Of a stretch of DNA of 64,000 bases, positions 27,569 through 35,903 are shown piece by piece (position 1 is the first letter of the stretch; the number at the start of each line of letters is the position of its first letter). The stretch is taken from NCBI GenBank assembly GCA_964437365.1, contig CAYTGM010000008.1, positions 1-64,000 of the forward strand, given 5' to 3'. Source of the DNA: CAYTGM01 sp964437365 (lineage in GTDB: Bacteria; Sumerlaeota; Sumerlaeia; SLMS01). The notes beneath the pieces are model-generated. The model was not told the origin of the DNA, searched no databases, and saw only the letters and a list, made by a program, of their open reading frames with translations. The position numbers were made by a program, and so were the translations under genes.

Positions 27569-28533
27569 AGAATGAATCGAGTGCTGAAGTGAATTCTGAC
27601 AATAATGATCCATCGTGCTTCATTGCGATGCCTATATCCACACCGAATGTGTATTTTGAAAGCGGGCGATACAAGGAAAAGGACCACTTTAAGCTGGTAC
27701 TGTATTATATTTTCAAAAAGGCTGTCGAAAAAGCTGGGTATAGACCACTTCTTCCAGTTTCCGAAAAGCCTGAAAATATTCCGGCATCTATAGTGAAAAA
27801 GATTGTAGAGGCAGATATGATGCTCGTCGATATATCAACTAAGAATCCGAACGTATTCTTGGAGCTTGGCTTAAGGACTGCTCAAAATAGACCTGTTATT
27901 ATTGTAAGTGATAACAAGAATGAAGACATACCGTTCGATATATCTACTATCAATACACACTTTTATAATCCAAGCTTAAGGCCTGATGACATACAAGCAT
28001 CAATAGATCAAATCTCTGAGTATATTAAGGGAGCGAATCAAATGAAAGAGAACCCTTTTTGGAAGAGCTATGGCTTGGATCTATCAATACCGAGTTTAAA
28101 TAGAGAAAATAGTGATCCTAGTCAATTGGTTGAAGAGCAGATCCGGAGGGAATTGAAGCGATTGAGCGCTCAGCAGGAAAGGATAATCGACAAGATTGAT
28201 GGGAAAAACAGGAATGATATAGATCACTCACTTGATTTTTCCCAATTGTCCCTATTGGCCGATGAGTCGGATGATGAAATTGGATTTAATTCTGAATTAC
28301 ATATGCTTCTGACAACTATATACGAAGTACGACCAGAAAATTCGAGGAAGTTTATTAAGAGCCTTATTCGAATTGAATCACTTGGACTTGCTAGGCAGAT
28401 ACAATTTAACGACGGAAGATCCGACGATGTTTTGATCGAGGTCATAAATGAGGAGGTCGAGAATAAGATCCATTCTTTGATCAAGCATTTCGGAATTCCA
28501 AAGGGTATTGTCGACACAGTAGTATTTCGATGA
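27565..28533 (+). CDS. Nucleoside-deoxyribosyltransferase/TIR-like protein
   Basis: It is 322 residues. The N-terminal 150 show the NDT-like Rossmann pattern: CFIAMPIS (about 18-25), ADMMLVDIS (about 83-91), then KNPNVFLELGLR (about 93-104) with Glu100 in the position of the catalytic glutamate, and RPVIIVSDN (about 109-117). Family members cleave N-glycosidic bonds of nucleotides, nucleosides or NAD; several are effectors in anti-phage systems. Residues about 185-215 form a helix, and the C-terminal domain (about 235-322) is unknown. It is coupled by ATGA to the membrane protein. Enzyme activity and substrate are inference. Confidence 0.72.
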   Translation: MKNESSAEVNSDNNDPSCFIAMPISTPNVYFESGRYKEKDHFKLVLYYIFKKAVEKAGYRPLLPVSEKPENIPASIVKKIVEADMMLVDISTKNPNVFLELGLRTAQNRPVIIVSDNKNEDIPFDISTINTHFYNPSLRPDDIQASIDQISEYIKGANQMKENPFWKSYGLDLSIPSLNRENSDPSQLVEEQIRRELKRLSAQQERIIDKIDGKNRNDIDHSLDFSQLSLLADESDDEIGFNSELHMLLTTIYEVRPENSRKFIKSLIRIESLGLARQIQFNDGRSDDVLIEVINEEVENKIHSLIKHFGIPKGIVDTVVFR

Positions 28534-28597
28534 TTGAGAGCATATTGTATATTTCCCCTTGCCCAACCTGTACTTGGCTTTTGAAATGTTAATATCA

Positions 28598-28713
28598 CTG
28601 TAGAGCAGTTCTCTCACATTCCCTTTCTCTTTCTGAACTCTTAACCCAAAGTGACCTTCTGGTGACTTTGCCGAGTCTCGCACGATTCTCTTTGTTCTTT
28701 CACTGCTCTACAG
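28598..28713 (+). repeat. Long-range inverted repeat enclosing a hairpin; candidate structured RNA
   Basis: CTGTAGAGCAGT (28,598-28,609) is exactly complementary to ACTGCTCTACAG (28,702-28,713), enclosing 92 bases. Inside, AAAGTGACC and GGTGACTTT form a 9-bp stem with one mismatch and a TTCT loop. TTTTCT follows the right arm, so + strand transcripts might end here. It lies between the defence-like pair and the secreted-protein genes. It may be a non-coding RNA, a terminator or a protein-binding site. Confidence 0.45.
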
Positions 28714-28831
28714 TTTTCTGAATATTTTGATTGCAATTAGGCAGGTTGTTTGACATCGATCGGTTGATACTGAGGAAACGGGAAATAATTCGAATTTAAA
28801 ATTTTGGATACTGATCAAGCAAGGAGTGGAT

Positions 28832-30619
28832 ATGAAGCAGTCTGTCTTTCTAAAGGTAGCAACTGTTGGACTGATATCGATCATAACATCGAATCAATCC
28901 AATGCAGAGCAAATCGAGGATTTTTCATCAGGGACAAATCTTTCTACTGATTGGATATCTTGGACGAATGATGATTCACAGTCTGATGGATGGGGCATCG
29001 AATCAGATATGCTGACTCAATCTGTCCCAAATTATGACGACGAGTACTGGGGTGATAGGTTTCTCATACTGCCGGATGGTTTGCCATCACTTTCAAATGT
29101 TGGGGATTCTGTTGAAGTTTCTGTCGATCTGAACTACTTGGATTATGCCGGTAAGATAGGTTCTTGGGTCGGCGTTGCGTTATTTGTCGATCCGGATGAT
29201 CCGACCAACAGCGATAGAGTATGTGTTATTCTTGAAAGGGCGGAAGGAGTTGGATATTCTGGTTTGAGGATTCACGCCTCAAATGGCATGTCGAAACTGC
29301 ACTCTATTCCTGTGCAAACACTTGATTGGTATAGACTGAATCTGAAGTGCCAACGTATAGAGGATGGTATTCGAATTCTCGCCAAGATAGGGGCACCCGA
29401 TAATCTGCCAGAGGATTGGCAGTTGGATCACTTTACGAGTTCTTACTCGCAAGAGAATTCTAACGTATTTGCGCTAGGGACTTCTGCTGAATACGGGTTT
29501 ACCATAAACCCTAGGATCGCATTTGATAATTTATCGATTTCCAGTTTAAATGGAACTGCAACACTTCTTGAATCTCCTTCTTATGAGGATGCGATTGCGA
29601 TTCGTTCTGCTGAGATTGATGAATTCCTTGAGAATAAGCCCGTTACAAGAGACTTCAGCGAAGCAACCAATCGCAGGCTAGAAGAGATCAATTCGACTCT
29701 GGAAAACATTGCCAACAAACTTGAAGCAGATACACCTGTGCCCGTTATAAATCAGTATAGAGATGTCTCAAAAAGAAGAGGGCGACTTTCAAATCACAGA
29801 GGTATTGAGTGGTTCTCTACTAAATCGAATAAATCAATGAATGAGATTGTTGATCGAAAAGACGATGCTTGGGTAAGGGGGTTGACCTCTTTCTCCGATA
29901 AAGACTTCGTTGGTGCGGCACTTGAGTTCAAAGAATTGGCTCTGGATGCCGATGAGAACGTCGTGGATTGGGAGGCTGCAAGGCTACTGGTCCACAGTTT
30001 AGAACCTCAGGAATCGAGGCGTGATGATTATTGGAGAATTAGTTCTAATGTTCTCAATCAAGCCAGTGATGATGATATTATTCAAGATATAATGTACAAC
30101 CAGATGAAAGCCCTAGAGGGCGAGAGGCGGTTCGCTGAATCACGAGAATTGGGCGAGAGATTCTTTGAAGAATATCCGCTTACCGATTACCTTGCAGATA
30201 TCTTTCTAAACAGATTAAATACATATTTCATGCAAGGCAAGTATGATCGAATAATTTCAGAGTCTGAATCTATTTTGGACACTTATGGTGCAGAATCACG
30301 AGAGGGACTAGTTGGTCTCTTGTATTTAGGTATTGCACTAGCAGTTAGGGGTGAATCAGGGGATTTGATAGAGGCTTTTGATGTACTTACAATAGTGGTC
30401 GATAGCAATCAATCATCTGTAAAAGTTGGAGTTGAAGAGGGGCATTTACCAACCATTGCGCTCTTTTGGAAATTATGGATAGCCGATAGGTTAGGGGATA
30501 AACAGTCGGTCGAAGTTCTAAAAGAACAAATGTCCACTATGCCAGATAGCGATAGAAAGTTCAAAGCTCTGAGACGATATACAAATAGAACTAATGGAGA
30601 CCAGCAGAATGATAACTAA
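28832..30619 (+). CDS. Secreted lectin-like/TPR protein
   Basis: It is 595 residues from ATG 28,832, five bases after AAGGAG. A signal peptide covers about the first 26 residues (ends SNAEQ). Residues about 28-245 look like a concanavalin-type jelly roll (DFSSGTNLSTDWISW near its start, FDNLSISSLNG at its end). A coiled region follows (about 275-310). Residues about 345-590 hold TPR-like helical repeats with alternating Ala, Leu, Tyr. It begins a run of three secreted genes at the phage edge, probably cargo acting on the lysogen's exterior. Function unknown. Confidence 0.65.
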   Translation: MKQSVFLKVATVGLISIITSNQSNAEQIEDFSSGTNLSTDWISWTNDDSQSDGWGIESDMLTQSVPNYDDEYWGDRFLILPDGLPSLSNVGDSVEVSVDLNYLDYAGKIGSWVGVALFVDPDDPTNSDRVCVILERAEGVGYSGLRIHASNGMSKLHSIPVQTLDWYRLNLKCQRIEDGIRILAKIGAPDNLPEDWQLDHFTSSYSQENSNVFALGTSAEYGFTINPRIAFDNLSISSLNGTATLLESPSYEDAIAIRSAEIDEFLENKPVTRDFSEATNRRLEEINSTLENIANKLEADTPVPVINQYRDVSKRRGRLSNHRGIEWFSTKSNKSMNEIVDRKDDAWVRGLTSFSDKDFVGAALEFKELALDADENVVDWEAARLLVHSLEPQESRRDDYWRISSNVLNQASDDDIIQDIMYNQMKALEGERRFAESRELGERFFEEYPLTDYLADIFLNRLNTYFMQGKYDRIISESESILDTYGAESREGLVGLLYLGIALAVRGESGDLIEAFDVLTIVVDSNQSSVKVGVEEGHLPTIALFWKLWIADRLGDKQSVEVLKEQMSTMPDSDRKFKALRRYTNRTNGDQQNDN

Positions 30620-31571
30620 TACACGTAAGCCGATTAAGATTCAGAGTTTTTCCTCTCAATTATACCTTATTCTTATTATGTTATTAATCTTACCCGAAAG
30701 TGTGCAGTCCACACCTGATCCGCTCATTATTTGCGATGTCAGTTATCATTGTCTCAACGATACTACTCAAGAGTTTGAAGAGGAAATCACAATCTGCATA
30801 AACGACGAAGCTTGTATTGGGGATACTCCTATGAGTGTTGCTTCCGTAAGTGGAGGGCCAGCATTAGGTAACATTGTTAGCACTCCGAGTGTATTTACTG
30901 AAGCTGGGTGGCAAGAAGTAACATTTAGCATTACAACCACATGCGGAATACCTGAGGGAGAGGAGGAATCCGGTTCAGTAACAGTACACGTTTTCGTAAG
31001 GGAGTTATGTGAAGACTATTCATATGATCCAGTGCCTGAAACATTTGAAAATGCAATGGCTAATGCGCCGTGTGCACAAAACAACGATTGCGAATGCGAT
31101 GCAATGGATTGTGACAACTATAACTTTAATGTGATTGATGGAGCATGTGATACGCTGGACTTTATTTGCGACTCAGATATAACCTTCGTCTATCCGCATG
31201 TATCGTCGACTTGCATATATAGACCGGGGATCAATCTAACTGCAATAGATTATGCCTACAGCAACTGTGGCGTCCAGCGCTTTAAAGAGTATTTTCACAT
31301 CAATGTTAGTGGCACTATTGATGCACCTAACTATCCAAATCCCAATCCTTGCTTTGTTAACGTTAAGCTAACTCATATGAAGTTTGACTCTGCTGGAAAT
31401 GAAATTTTAGCGATCAAAAATCAATGTTATCGTTTTGATGTAACTGGCACTTGTTCGACCGCAGGTATGGAACTGGATGACCCAGAATGGATTGCCGACC
31501 CGCAAAACGGCGGTGTAGAAGTAAATTGTCAAATAAATTACAACCCAAATGATTTTCCTAATTGTAACTAA
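30609..31571 (+). CDS. Secreted Cys-rich protein
   Basis: It is 320 residues from ATG 30,609 with GGAG nine bases upstream; it overlaps the previous gene by 11 bases. A hydrophobic signal segment (about 14-31) precedes a mature part with more than twenty cysteines, including CECDAMDCDNY, which suggests many disulfides in an exported protein. The first part contains an immunoglobulin-like pattern (GWQEVTFSITTTCGIPEGE). No enzyme motif is seen. It is made together with the lectin/TPR protein. Confidence 0.6.
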   Translation: MITNTRKPIKIQSFSSQLYLILIMLLILPESVQSTPDPLIICDVSYHCLNDTTQEFEEEITICINDEACIGDTPMSVASVSGGPALGNIVSTPSVFTEAGWQEVTFSITTTCGIPEGEEESGSVTVHVFVRELCEDYSYDPVPETFENAMANAPCAQNNDCECDAMDCDNYNFNVIDGACDTLDFICDSDITFVYPHVSSTCIYRPGINLTAIDYAYSNCGVQRFKEYFHINVSGTIDAPNYPNPNPCFVNVKLTHMKFDSAGNEILAIKNQCYRFDVTGTCSTAGMELDDPEWIADPQNGGVEVNCQINYNPNDFPNCN

Positions 31572-31581
31572 CGAGGCTCAA

Positions 31582-32754
31582 ATGATTAAACAGCTTACTC
31601 TGCTCTTGGTACTCACTATTATTTCTACTCTTTCGCCAGTCGTTCTTCCGGGTGAAGTCCTGCGATTCAGACTACTCTTCGGTGATACTTTTCCTGATAT
31701 TACACTTCCCAATAATCTAGAGAGCGGAGTTATAAATATAGCTGATCCAACAAGAATAAAAGAGAAGCAAATTGAAATCAAGTATGAAGGCCTTGAAAGC
31801 CTTCAGGCCCAGTTAGAGACTTATCTTGGGAGAGGTGTTAAATACAAATTAGAAGGACGCTCATTCCTCTTCAACGGGGCAGCCGGTGCTGCAATATGGA
31901 GTCAAAGCACTAATGACTTTTCAGTCACGCCATCACCTTATGGTTTGACGGGATATATTGAGACCGACTTAATGGGGCCCAAAGTAAATTGGCTAACTTC
32001 TGCTAGCTGTGAAGATTGTCAAGCATTCATCAATGATAACCGCCGATATACAAGACCAGTTGGAGGTCAAGATTCGAGTGGTCTCTTTAGTAAAGCATTA
32101 ATGAAAGATCGAAATTTAGCTACAGTTTGGAACGTTGCTGAGGGCATCCCCTCATCGGCGCAGAGTATATACGTTACTGAAACAGCGATGAGAGAAGTCG
32201 GTGATTGGCCATACGTGGAAGGAATACGTCCCGGATGGTTCAAAATTGAATCAGGAGAAGGAGATGAAGGGACTCAAGTATTCAGAGCCATTCGTGAATC
32301 CGAAGCGCTCTACGAAGGGCTTTCTCCATTTGATTGGGATTTCCCCGGGTATCAAGGTGCAAGTGTATCAAGCAGCGAGCTTGTTTTAATTCGACCCTCA
32401 AGAGCTTTGCCATACTCAGTAGACCTTTCAATCGACCTAAAGTTGGATTCTTATTCCTCAGCCTCAGTCATCGAGTTGTACGTGATTCCAGAGCTTATTG
32501 AGAGTGGCTCTGAGAGTTGGGAAAGTGTGAATGAATCATCAGGTGCCTATATGGTCGGACATATAAAACCTGATGAAGTCCCAACTGGAAGATGGTTTAC
32601 ATTTAGTACCGAAAATAGTGATGACGAAGATTTGGATACTAGGTTCCGTGAAATTACTCTCAATGGAGATTTTACATTCGCTGTCAGAGTTCTAAACGAG
32701 GATGAATCTCCATTCGTCTTAGGTATTGATAAGTTCACAATTTACAAGAAGTAG
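31582..32754 (+). CDS. Secreted hypothetical protein
   Basis: It is 390 residues from ATG 31,582, ten bases after the preceding stop; an in-frame ATG at 31,549 lies inside the previous gene and is less likely because the second start begins a clean signal peptide (LTLLLVLTIISTLSPVV). The mature part is beta-rich, and a Cys pair (SCEDCQAF) is near residue 140. The C-terminal region looks like a jelly-roll domain. Together with its two neighbours it forms a cargo unit. Function unknown. Confidence 0.6.
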   Translation: MIKQLTLLLVLTIISTLSPVVLPGEVLRFRLLFGDTFPDITLPNNLESGVINIADPTRIKEKQIEIKYEGLESLQAQLETYLGRGVKYKLEGRSFLFNGAAGAAIWSQSTNDFSVTPSPYGLTGYIETDLMGPKVNWLTSASCEDCQAFINDNRRYTRPVGGQDSSGLFSKALMKDRNLATVWNVAEGIPSSAQSIYVTETAMREVGDWPYVEGIRPGWFKIESGEGDEGTQVFRAIRESEALYEGLSPFDWDFPGYQGASVSSSELVLIRPSRALPYSVDLSIDLKLDSYSSASVIELYVIPELIESGSESWESVNESSGAYMVGHIKPDEVPTGRWFTFSTENSDDEDLDTRFREITLNGDFTFAVRVLNEDESPFVLGIDKFTIYKK

Positions 32755-32955
32755 GGTATTTGAAATTCATTATTCAACAGAAGCGTTTAGACAACAACTC
32801 TGTGTGCAGGATTTAGTAAGAAAGTGAGCAAAAAGTATTCTTAGAGTGAAGCATCTGGAAGTTCCAAAGTCGATCATCACCCTCAGGAAAAAAGCCAATC
32901 GATTGAAGGAATTGATGCAGGAACACTAGATCGTTCTCAACGCACGTAGAGTTTG

Positions 32956-32985
32956 CCCTCCTGAACCAATCGGGAGGGTTTCTAA
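32956..32985 (+). terminator. Terminator-like hairpin closing the cargo operon
   Basis: CCCTCC (32,956-32,961) pairs with GGAGGG (32,973-32,978) across an 11-base loop; TTTCTAATTT follows. It is about 200 bases after the last cargo gene. Stem length is modest, so efficiency is uncertain. Confidence 0.5.
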
Positions 32986-33102
32986 TTTCAAAAATCGAAA
33001 CTAAATTCCTGTCTGAAAATCGAATATTCTAGAAACTCTGAAACCTCCTGAGAGGCTTTCCAGTTCTCCGAGTGTTCCGATACTATGAAGGCTAAGAAAG
33101 TG

Positions 33103-33131
33103 CCTGTGAAGAGATCCTGTGAAGTCCTGTG
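33103..33131. repeat. Three short direct repeats near the attachment site
   Basis: CCTGTGAAG occurs at 33,103-33,111 and 33,116-33,124, and CCTGTG again at 33,126-33,131. Integrase arm sites or accessory-factor sites often look like this beside an attachment site. No integrase is in view to test it against. Confidence 0.35.
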
Positions 33132-33242
33132 CGAGCTATCAATAGGGACACTCTTCTTTGCCTGTCATTGTAGTAGGTTTTCTCAAAACTGACTGTTGAG
33201 ATTAGATTGTAATCGATTGGCATACTAATGAGAAAAAATCGC

Positions 33243-33260
33243 TGTCACAGTTGTCACAGT
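33243..33260. repeat. Tandem 9-bp direct repeat beside tRNA-His
   Basis: TGTCACAGT is repeated twice without gap (33,243-33,251 and 33,252-33,260), about 40 bases from the tRNA 3' end. It may be a recombinase or accessory-protein site. Confidence 0.35.
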
Positions 33261-33298
33261 CTTTTTCTCGTAAACCATTGATTTTATTGATGTTGGAG

Positions 33299-33376
33299 TG
33301 GGGCGGACGACGAGATTTGAACCCGCGACCTCCGGTGCCACAAACCGGCGCTCTAACCAACTGAGCTACGCCCGCC
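33299..33376 (-). tRNA. tRNA-His (anticodon GTG)
   Basis: On the minus strand the sequence folds into a full cloverleaf: acceptor arms GCGGGCG and CGTCCGC, D-arm with AGCTCAGTTGGTTAGAGC, anticodon stem CCGGT/ACCGG around loop TTGTGGC with anticodon GTG, and T-arm with GGGTTCAAATC. The extra 5' G(-1) facing C73, an identity mark of histidine tRNA, is encoded, and the terminal CCA is encoded too. A weak promoter (TTGAAC and GCATAT, 17-bp spacer) lies upstream on the minus strand. The phage lies against its 3' end. Confidence 0.95.
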
Positions 33377-33539
33377 ACAAGAGACGCGCCATATGCATGA
33401 GTCTGGCGGACGTGTTCAAGGGAATTTTCCCTCTTTTCGTGACTAAAATCAAAGATATCAAAGGAATCAGCCCTTCGACACACGCTCCTTGAGCAATATT
33501 CGTTGTGTCAGACATTCACCGGGCTAACCTCCTGCCACC

Positions 33540-33977
33540 ATGAACCTTGTGCTCCCGATCATCACACTTTGCCTGCTTCTGGGGATTATCTGGTACCTCG
33601 GCGGAGGAAGTTTCGGCCGGTCGCAAACCCAGAAGTGGATCGACCAGGTTAAAACTATTCCCTGGCTCCACCGGTTTCTTGATCGTCATCACGGAAAATT
33701 CCGGGCTTCCGCACATTACTTTGAATTTGGCGGGCTCTTTCTCGTACTTTATTGGCTGTATGATGTGATCCTGGCTGAAGGGAACTTCGCTTTCCATTGG
33801 CTTCCCGCATCGATCATTGCCATCGTTTCGGCTGTGGGAGCTTACCTTGATGAGATGCATCAGCTCCAGTCAGGCACCCGGCAATTCCGACGCGTCGACT
33901 TTCTGCATTCCTGCTGCGGAATTTCCATAGCCCTTTTAATTGTCTACTACGCATCTTTTTTCCGTGCACTCGCTTGA
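33540..33977 (+). CDS. VanZ-family membrane protein
   Basis: It is 145 residues with four hydrophobic segments (about 4-22, 60-80, 83-103, 122-140). The signature YLDEMHQLQSGTRQFRRVDF (about 103-122) matches the D-E-x-H-Q ... R ... D pattern of VanZ-like proteins, and HYFEFGGLF matches the earlier H/E/G pattern. VanZ proteins give low-level teicoplanin resistance in enterococci, but most family members have an unknown cell-envelope role. It stands alone between tRNA-His and a divergent set of membrane genes. Confidence 0.75.
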   Translation: MNLVLPIITLCLLLGIIWYLGGGSFGRSQTQKWIDQVKTIPWLHRFLDRHHGKFRASAHYFEFGGLFLVLYWLYDVILAEGNFAFHWLPASIIAIVSAVGAYLDEMHQLQSGTRQFRRVDFLHSCCGISIALLIVYYASFFRALA

Positions 33978-34044
33978 TACAGCGATAGAAAATGAGAAGA
34001 ATGATAGAAAATATTGAGTTAGCAGGCTGGAAAGAAGGAGTTTC

Positions 34045-34905
34045 GTGTACCGACCAACCTCAGTTACTGTCTTAGCAATTCTAGGAATCATCATTGGTGT
34101 GATCGGAGTCTTCTGCTGCGGACTCTTGAGTCTTGGCGAGATCTTCAATCTCATTTCCCCAGCCCCTGCTGAACCTCTCTTCCCCGAAGGCGGCGAGTTT
34201 GCAGCTCTCTTCGAGCCTCCACAGTTACCAGTCCACGCTACCCTCATGTTTGCCGTTCAGTATTTCTTTCAATGCTTAATCTGCCTTTATCTTCTTGTCA
34301 GCTGCGTTGGTGCCTTGAACATGAAGAACTGGGGACGCTTGGGAATGATCTATTCCAGTTTCCTTCATATTGGGAATGCAATTTTCGGTGGAATCCTGAA
34401 TGCCGTTTACCTGCTCCCGGATAATATTTCAAAGTCGCAGAGTATTATGGGACCTTCAGGAACGGGAGACCCCACGGTGGATTCCATTGCCACGATGATT
34501 GGCTCGGCCATCGGTATCCTTTGCAGCTTAGGCATCAACTGTATCTATCCTGCGTTTGTCTTCTATTTTATGACCCGCGAGTCCGTGGTGAACTCTTTCC
34601 ACGACACGCATGGCGGAGGTAACTTCCCTCCAGGACAGGGCGGCGGAGGTTACGGTCAGCAGGGCTGGCAGCAGCCTCTTGATCAGTATCCCCAGGCGGG
34701 TGGTTATCAGCAATATCCTCCTCAGCAAAACGATCCTTATGGAGGTGGTGGGTACCAGCAGCCTCCTCAGAATTACCCTCCCGCCGGTGGCGAGCAATAC
34801 CCGCCTCCACAACAGGGTGGAGATCAGAATCAGGGCTATCAGCAACCTCCTCGCAATACCGGGGGAGGTCAGCAGCCTCCTTTCCCACCTTCCGTTGATC
34901 AGTAG
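34045..34905 (+). CDS. Four-span membrane protein with long Gln/Pro/Gly/Tyr tail
   Basis: It is 286 residues from a GTG with GAAGGAG upstream. Four hydrophobic segments cover about 1-25, 70-95, 105-125 and 150-180. From about residue 195 to the end the protein is a low-complexity chain of Gly, Gln, Pro and Tyr (motifs such as GYQQYPPQQN and NYPPAGG), probably disordered and perhaps prone to condensate formation or binding to cell wall. The stop TAG is directly followed by the ATG of the next gene. Function unknown. Confidence 0.65.
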   Translation: MYRPTSVTVLAILGIIIGVIGVFCCGLLSLGEIFNLISPAPAEPLFPEGGEFAALFEPPQLPVHATLMFAVQYFFQCLICLYLLVSCVGALNMKNWGRLGMIYSSFLHIGNAIFGGILNAVYLLPDNISKSQSIMGPSGTGDPTVDSIATMIGSAIGILCSLGINCIYPAFVFYFMTRESVVNSFHDTHGGGNFPPGQGGGGYGQQGWQQPLDQYPQAGGYQQYPPQQNDPYGGGGYQQPPQNYPPAGGEQYPPPQQGGDQNQGYQQPPRNTGGGQQPPFPPSVDQ

Positions 34906-35556
34906 ATGGAGCACACGGGACCTGGACGGAGATTCCCCAGGTTAACATCTATTCAATGCATTAGTGTGCTATACTCACTTCTGGCAATTCTTTCAGTTTT
35001 TTGCCTGAGCGAGGACCTTTGGCCGCACAAATTCCACTTCAGCCTTGTTCTCGTCCTGCCACTCTTTATTCTGATTCTTCCTGTACTTCTTGCTGCATTT
35101 ATTCTCTGCGCTGTTTCAATACATAGTATATGTCGATCTAAGGGTCGCAGTCGTCTATTTCTTATTCTTCATCTTCTCTTCTTTGTTTTCGCCTCAGTCT
35201 TTGTCATATATTTGAATATATCTCAAACCCCTTCAAAGATAGCATTCAATGCAAATAGGGATGATTTTGAGAAGCATCTAAAGGATCCGCCCACAGCCGA
35301 TGAATCACTCTTTGGCTTTCCACTAGAAGAGCGTATAGGACCATGGAGTGTAGAGTCATATGCAAGTGATGAAAAAGACGGGATATACTTTGTCTATGGA
35401 AAACGTGGAGAAGGAATGGGTATCGATACGATGGTCTATGGAATTACCTATCGTCCGGATCCAAAAGGTACACCTTACGGGGCCGCTCGATACCAGCTAA
35501 CTGAAATTGAAGACGATTGGTATGTCTTCAAAGCCTCCAATGACTGGTTTGAATAG
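34906..35556 (+). CDS. Three-span membrane protein of unknown function
   Basis: It is 216 residues starting at the base after the previous stop, so translation is probably coupled. Hydrophobic segments lie at about 15-32, 45-70 and 80-100. The C-terminal half (about 110-216) is soluble and may face the outside; it contains WSVESYASDEKDGIYFVYG and ends in EDDWYVFKASNDWFE. No family recognised; it is likely linked to its four-span neighbour. Confidence 0.6.
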   Translation: MEHTGPGRRFPRLTSIQCISVLYSLLAILSVFCLSEDLWPHKFHFSLVLVLPLFILILPVLLAAFILCAVSIHSICRSKGRSRLFLILHLLFFVFASVFVIYLNISQTPSKIAFNANRDDFEKHLKDPPTADESLFGFPLEERIGPWSVESYASDEKDGIYFVYGKRGEGMGIDTMVYGITYRPDPKGTPYGAARYQLTEIEDDWYVFKASNDWFE

Positions 35557-35903
35557 AGCGATATTCAATAGTCTTGCCTTTTCGCATCGTTCTATAGAGT
35601 ACAAAGAGTTCCGATGTATAGAACATTTCAATATTGAGAACTAATTGGGAGCAAGATCACGATCAACGGCAACTTCTGGCCACAATTTGTATCATTACAT
35701 AGGATATTGTGGTAATTGAAACTGCCTCAGATCATCAAGTCTTCTTCAGCAGCAATTAGATATAAGTGAAACCATACCGCGGCAGCGGTTAGAAGGCATC
35801 GCCTCAGGTTGGCGAACTTTGTGAGCCTACCCGGTAGAAACGTTCCAGATCATCACAACCCCGGGAGGGGTTGAGCATTCTAATATGATTCGTTTCAGAG
35901 AGA
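35557..35903. repeat. Gene-free interval with palindromic repeat units
   Basis: No gene is supported. It carries ACCGCGGCAGCGGTT (35,776-35,790), followed by TGTGAGCCTACCCGGTAGA, then a perfect 7-bp hairpin CAACCCC-GGGA-GGGGTTG (35,856-35,873). The first two parts reappear, inverted and diverged, near 57.83-57.98 kb. It is treated as a partial member of the dispersed repeat family of this chromosome. Confidence 0.45.

Larger units (their letters stand above)
1..33298. mobile_element. Right part of an integrated tailed-phage genome (prophage), left end outside window
   Basis: An unbroken + strand series holds terminase, portal, scaffold, capsid, connector, tail tube, tape measure, hub and fibre genes in the canonical siphovirus order from 3.4 to 26 kb. 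Cargo genes follow up to 32.75 kb, and the block stops at the 3' end of a tRNA-His gene, a common phage attachment site. No integrase, repressor or replication gene is visible, so those must lie left of the window if the element is complete. The right boundary at 33,298 is inferred from the tRNA; a duplicated core cannot be seen here. An integrated satellite or a degraded prophage is possible, but the structural genes look intact. Confidence 0.78.
32755..33298. other. Gene-free phage edge
   Basis: No convincing gene is seen. A short frame of about 27 codons ends near 32,930 but has no ribosome site. The stretch holds a terminator-like hairpin (32,956-32,978), two groups of direct repeats (33,103-33,131 and 33,243-33,260), and borders the tRNA 3' end. 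This is the composition expected of an attachment region rather than coding DNA. Confidence 0.4.

Noticed and set aside
28555..28683. Short minus-strand frame in the gap after the NDT-like gene
   Set aside because: It overlaps the end of that gene and the inverted-repeat structure; no start signal.
26267..28713. Retron reading of the NDT-like gene plus the inverted-repeat RNA
   Set aside because: No reverse transcriptase with YADD-type motif is present here; the 433-residue partner has none of the RT motifs.
33202..33483. Open frame crossing the tRNA gene
   Set aside because: It runs through tRNA-His on the same strand, lacks a ribosome site and encodes no plausible protein.
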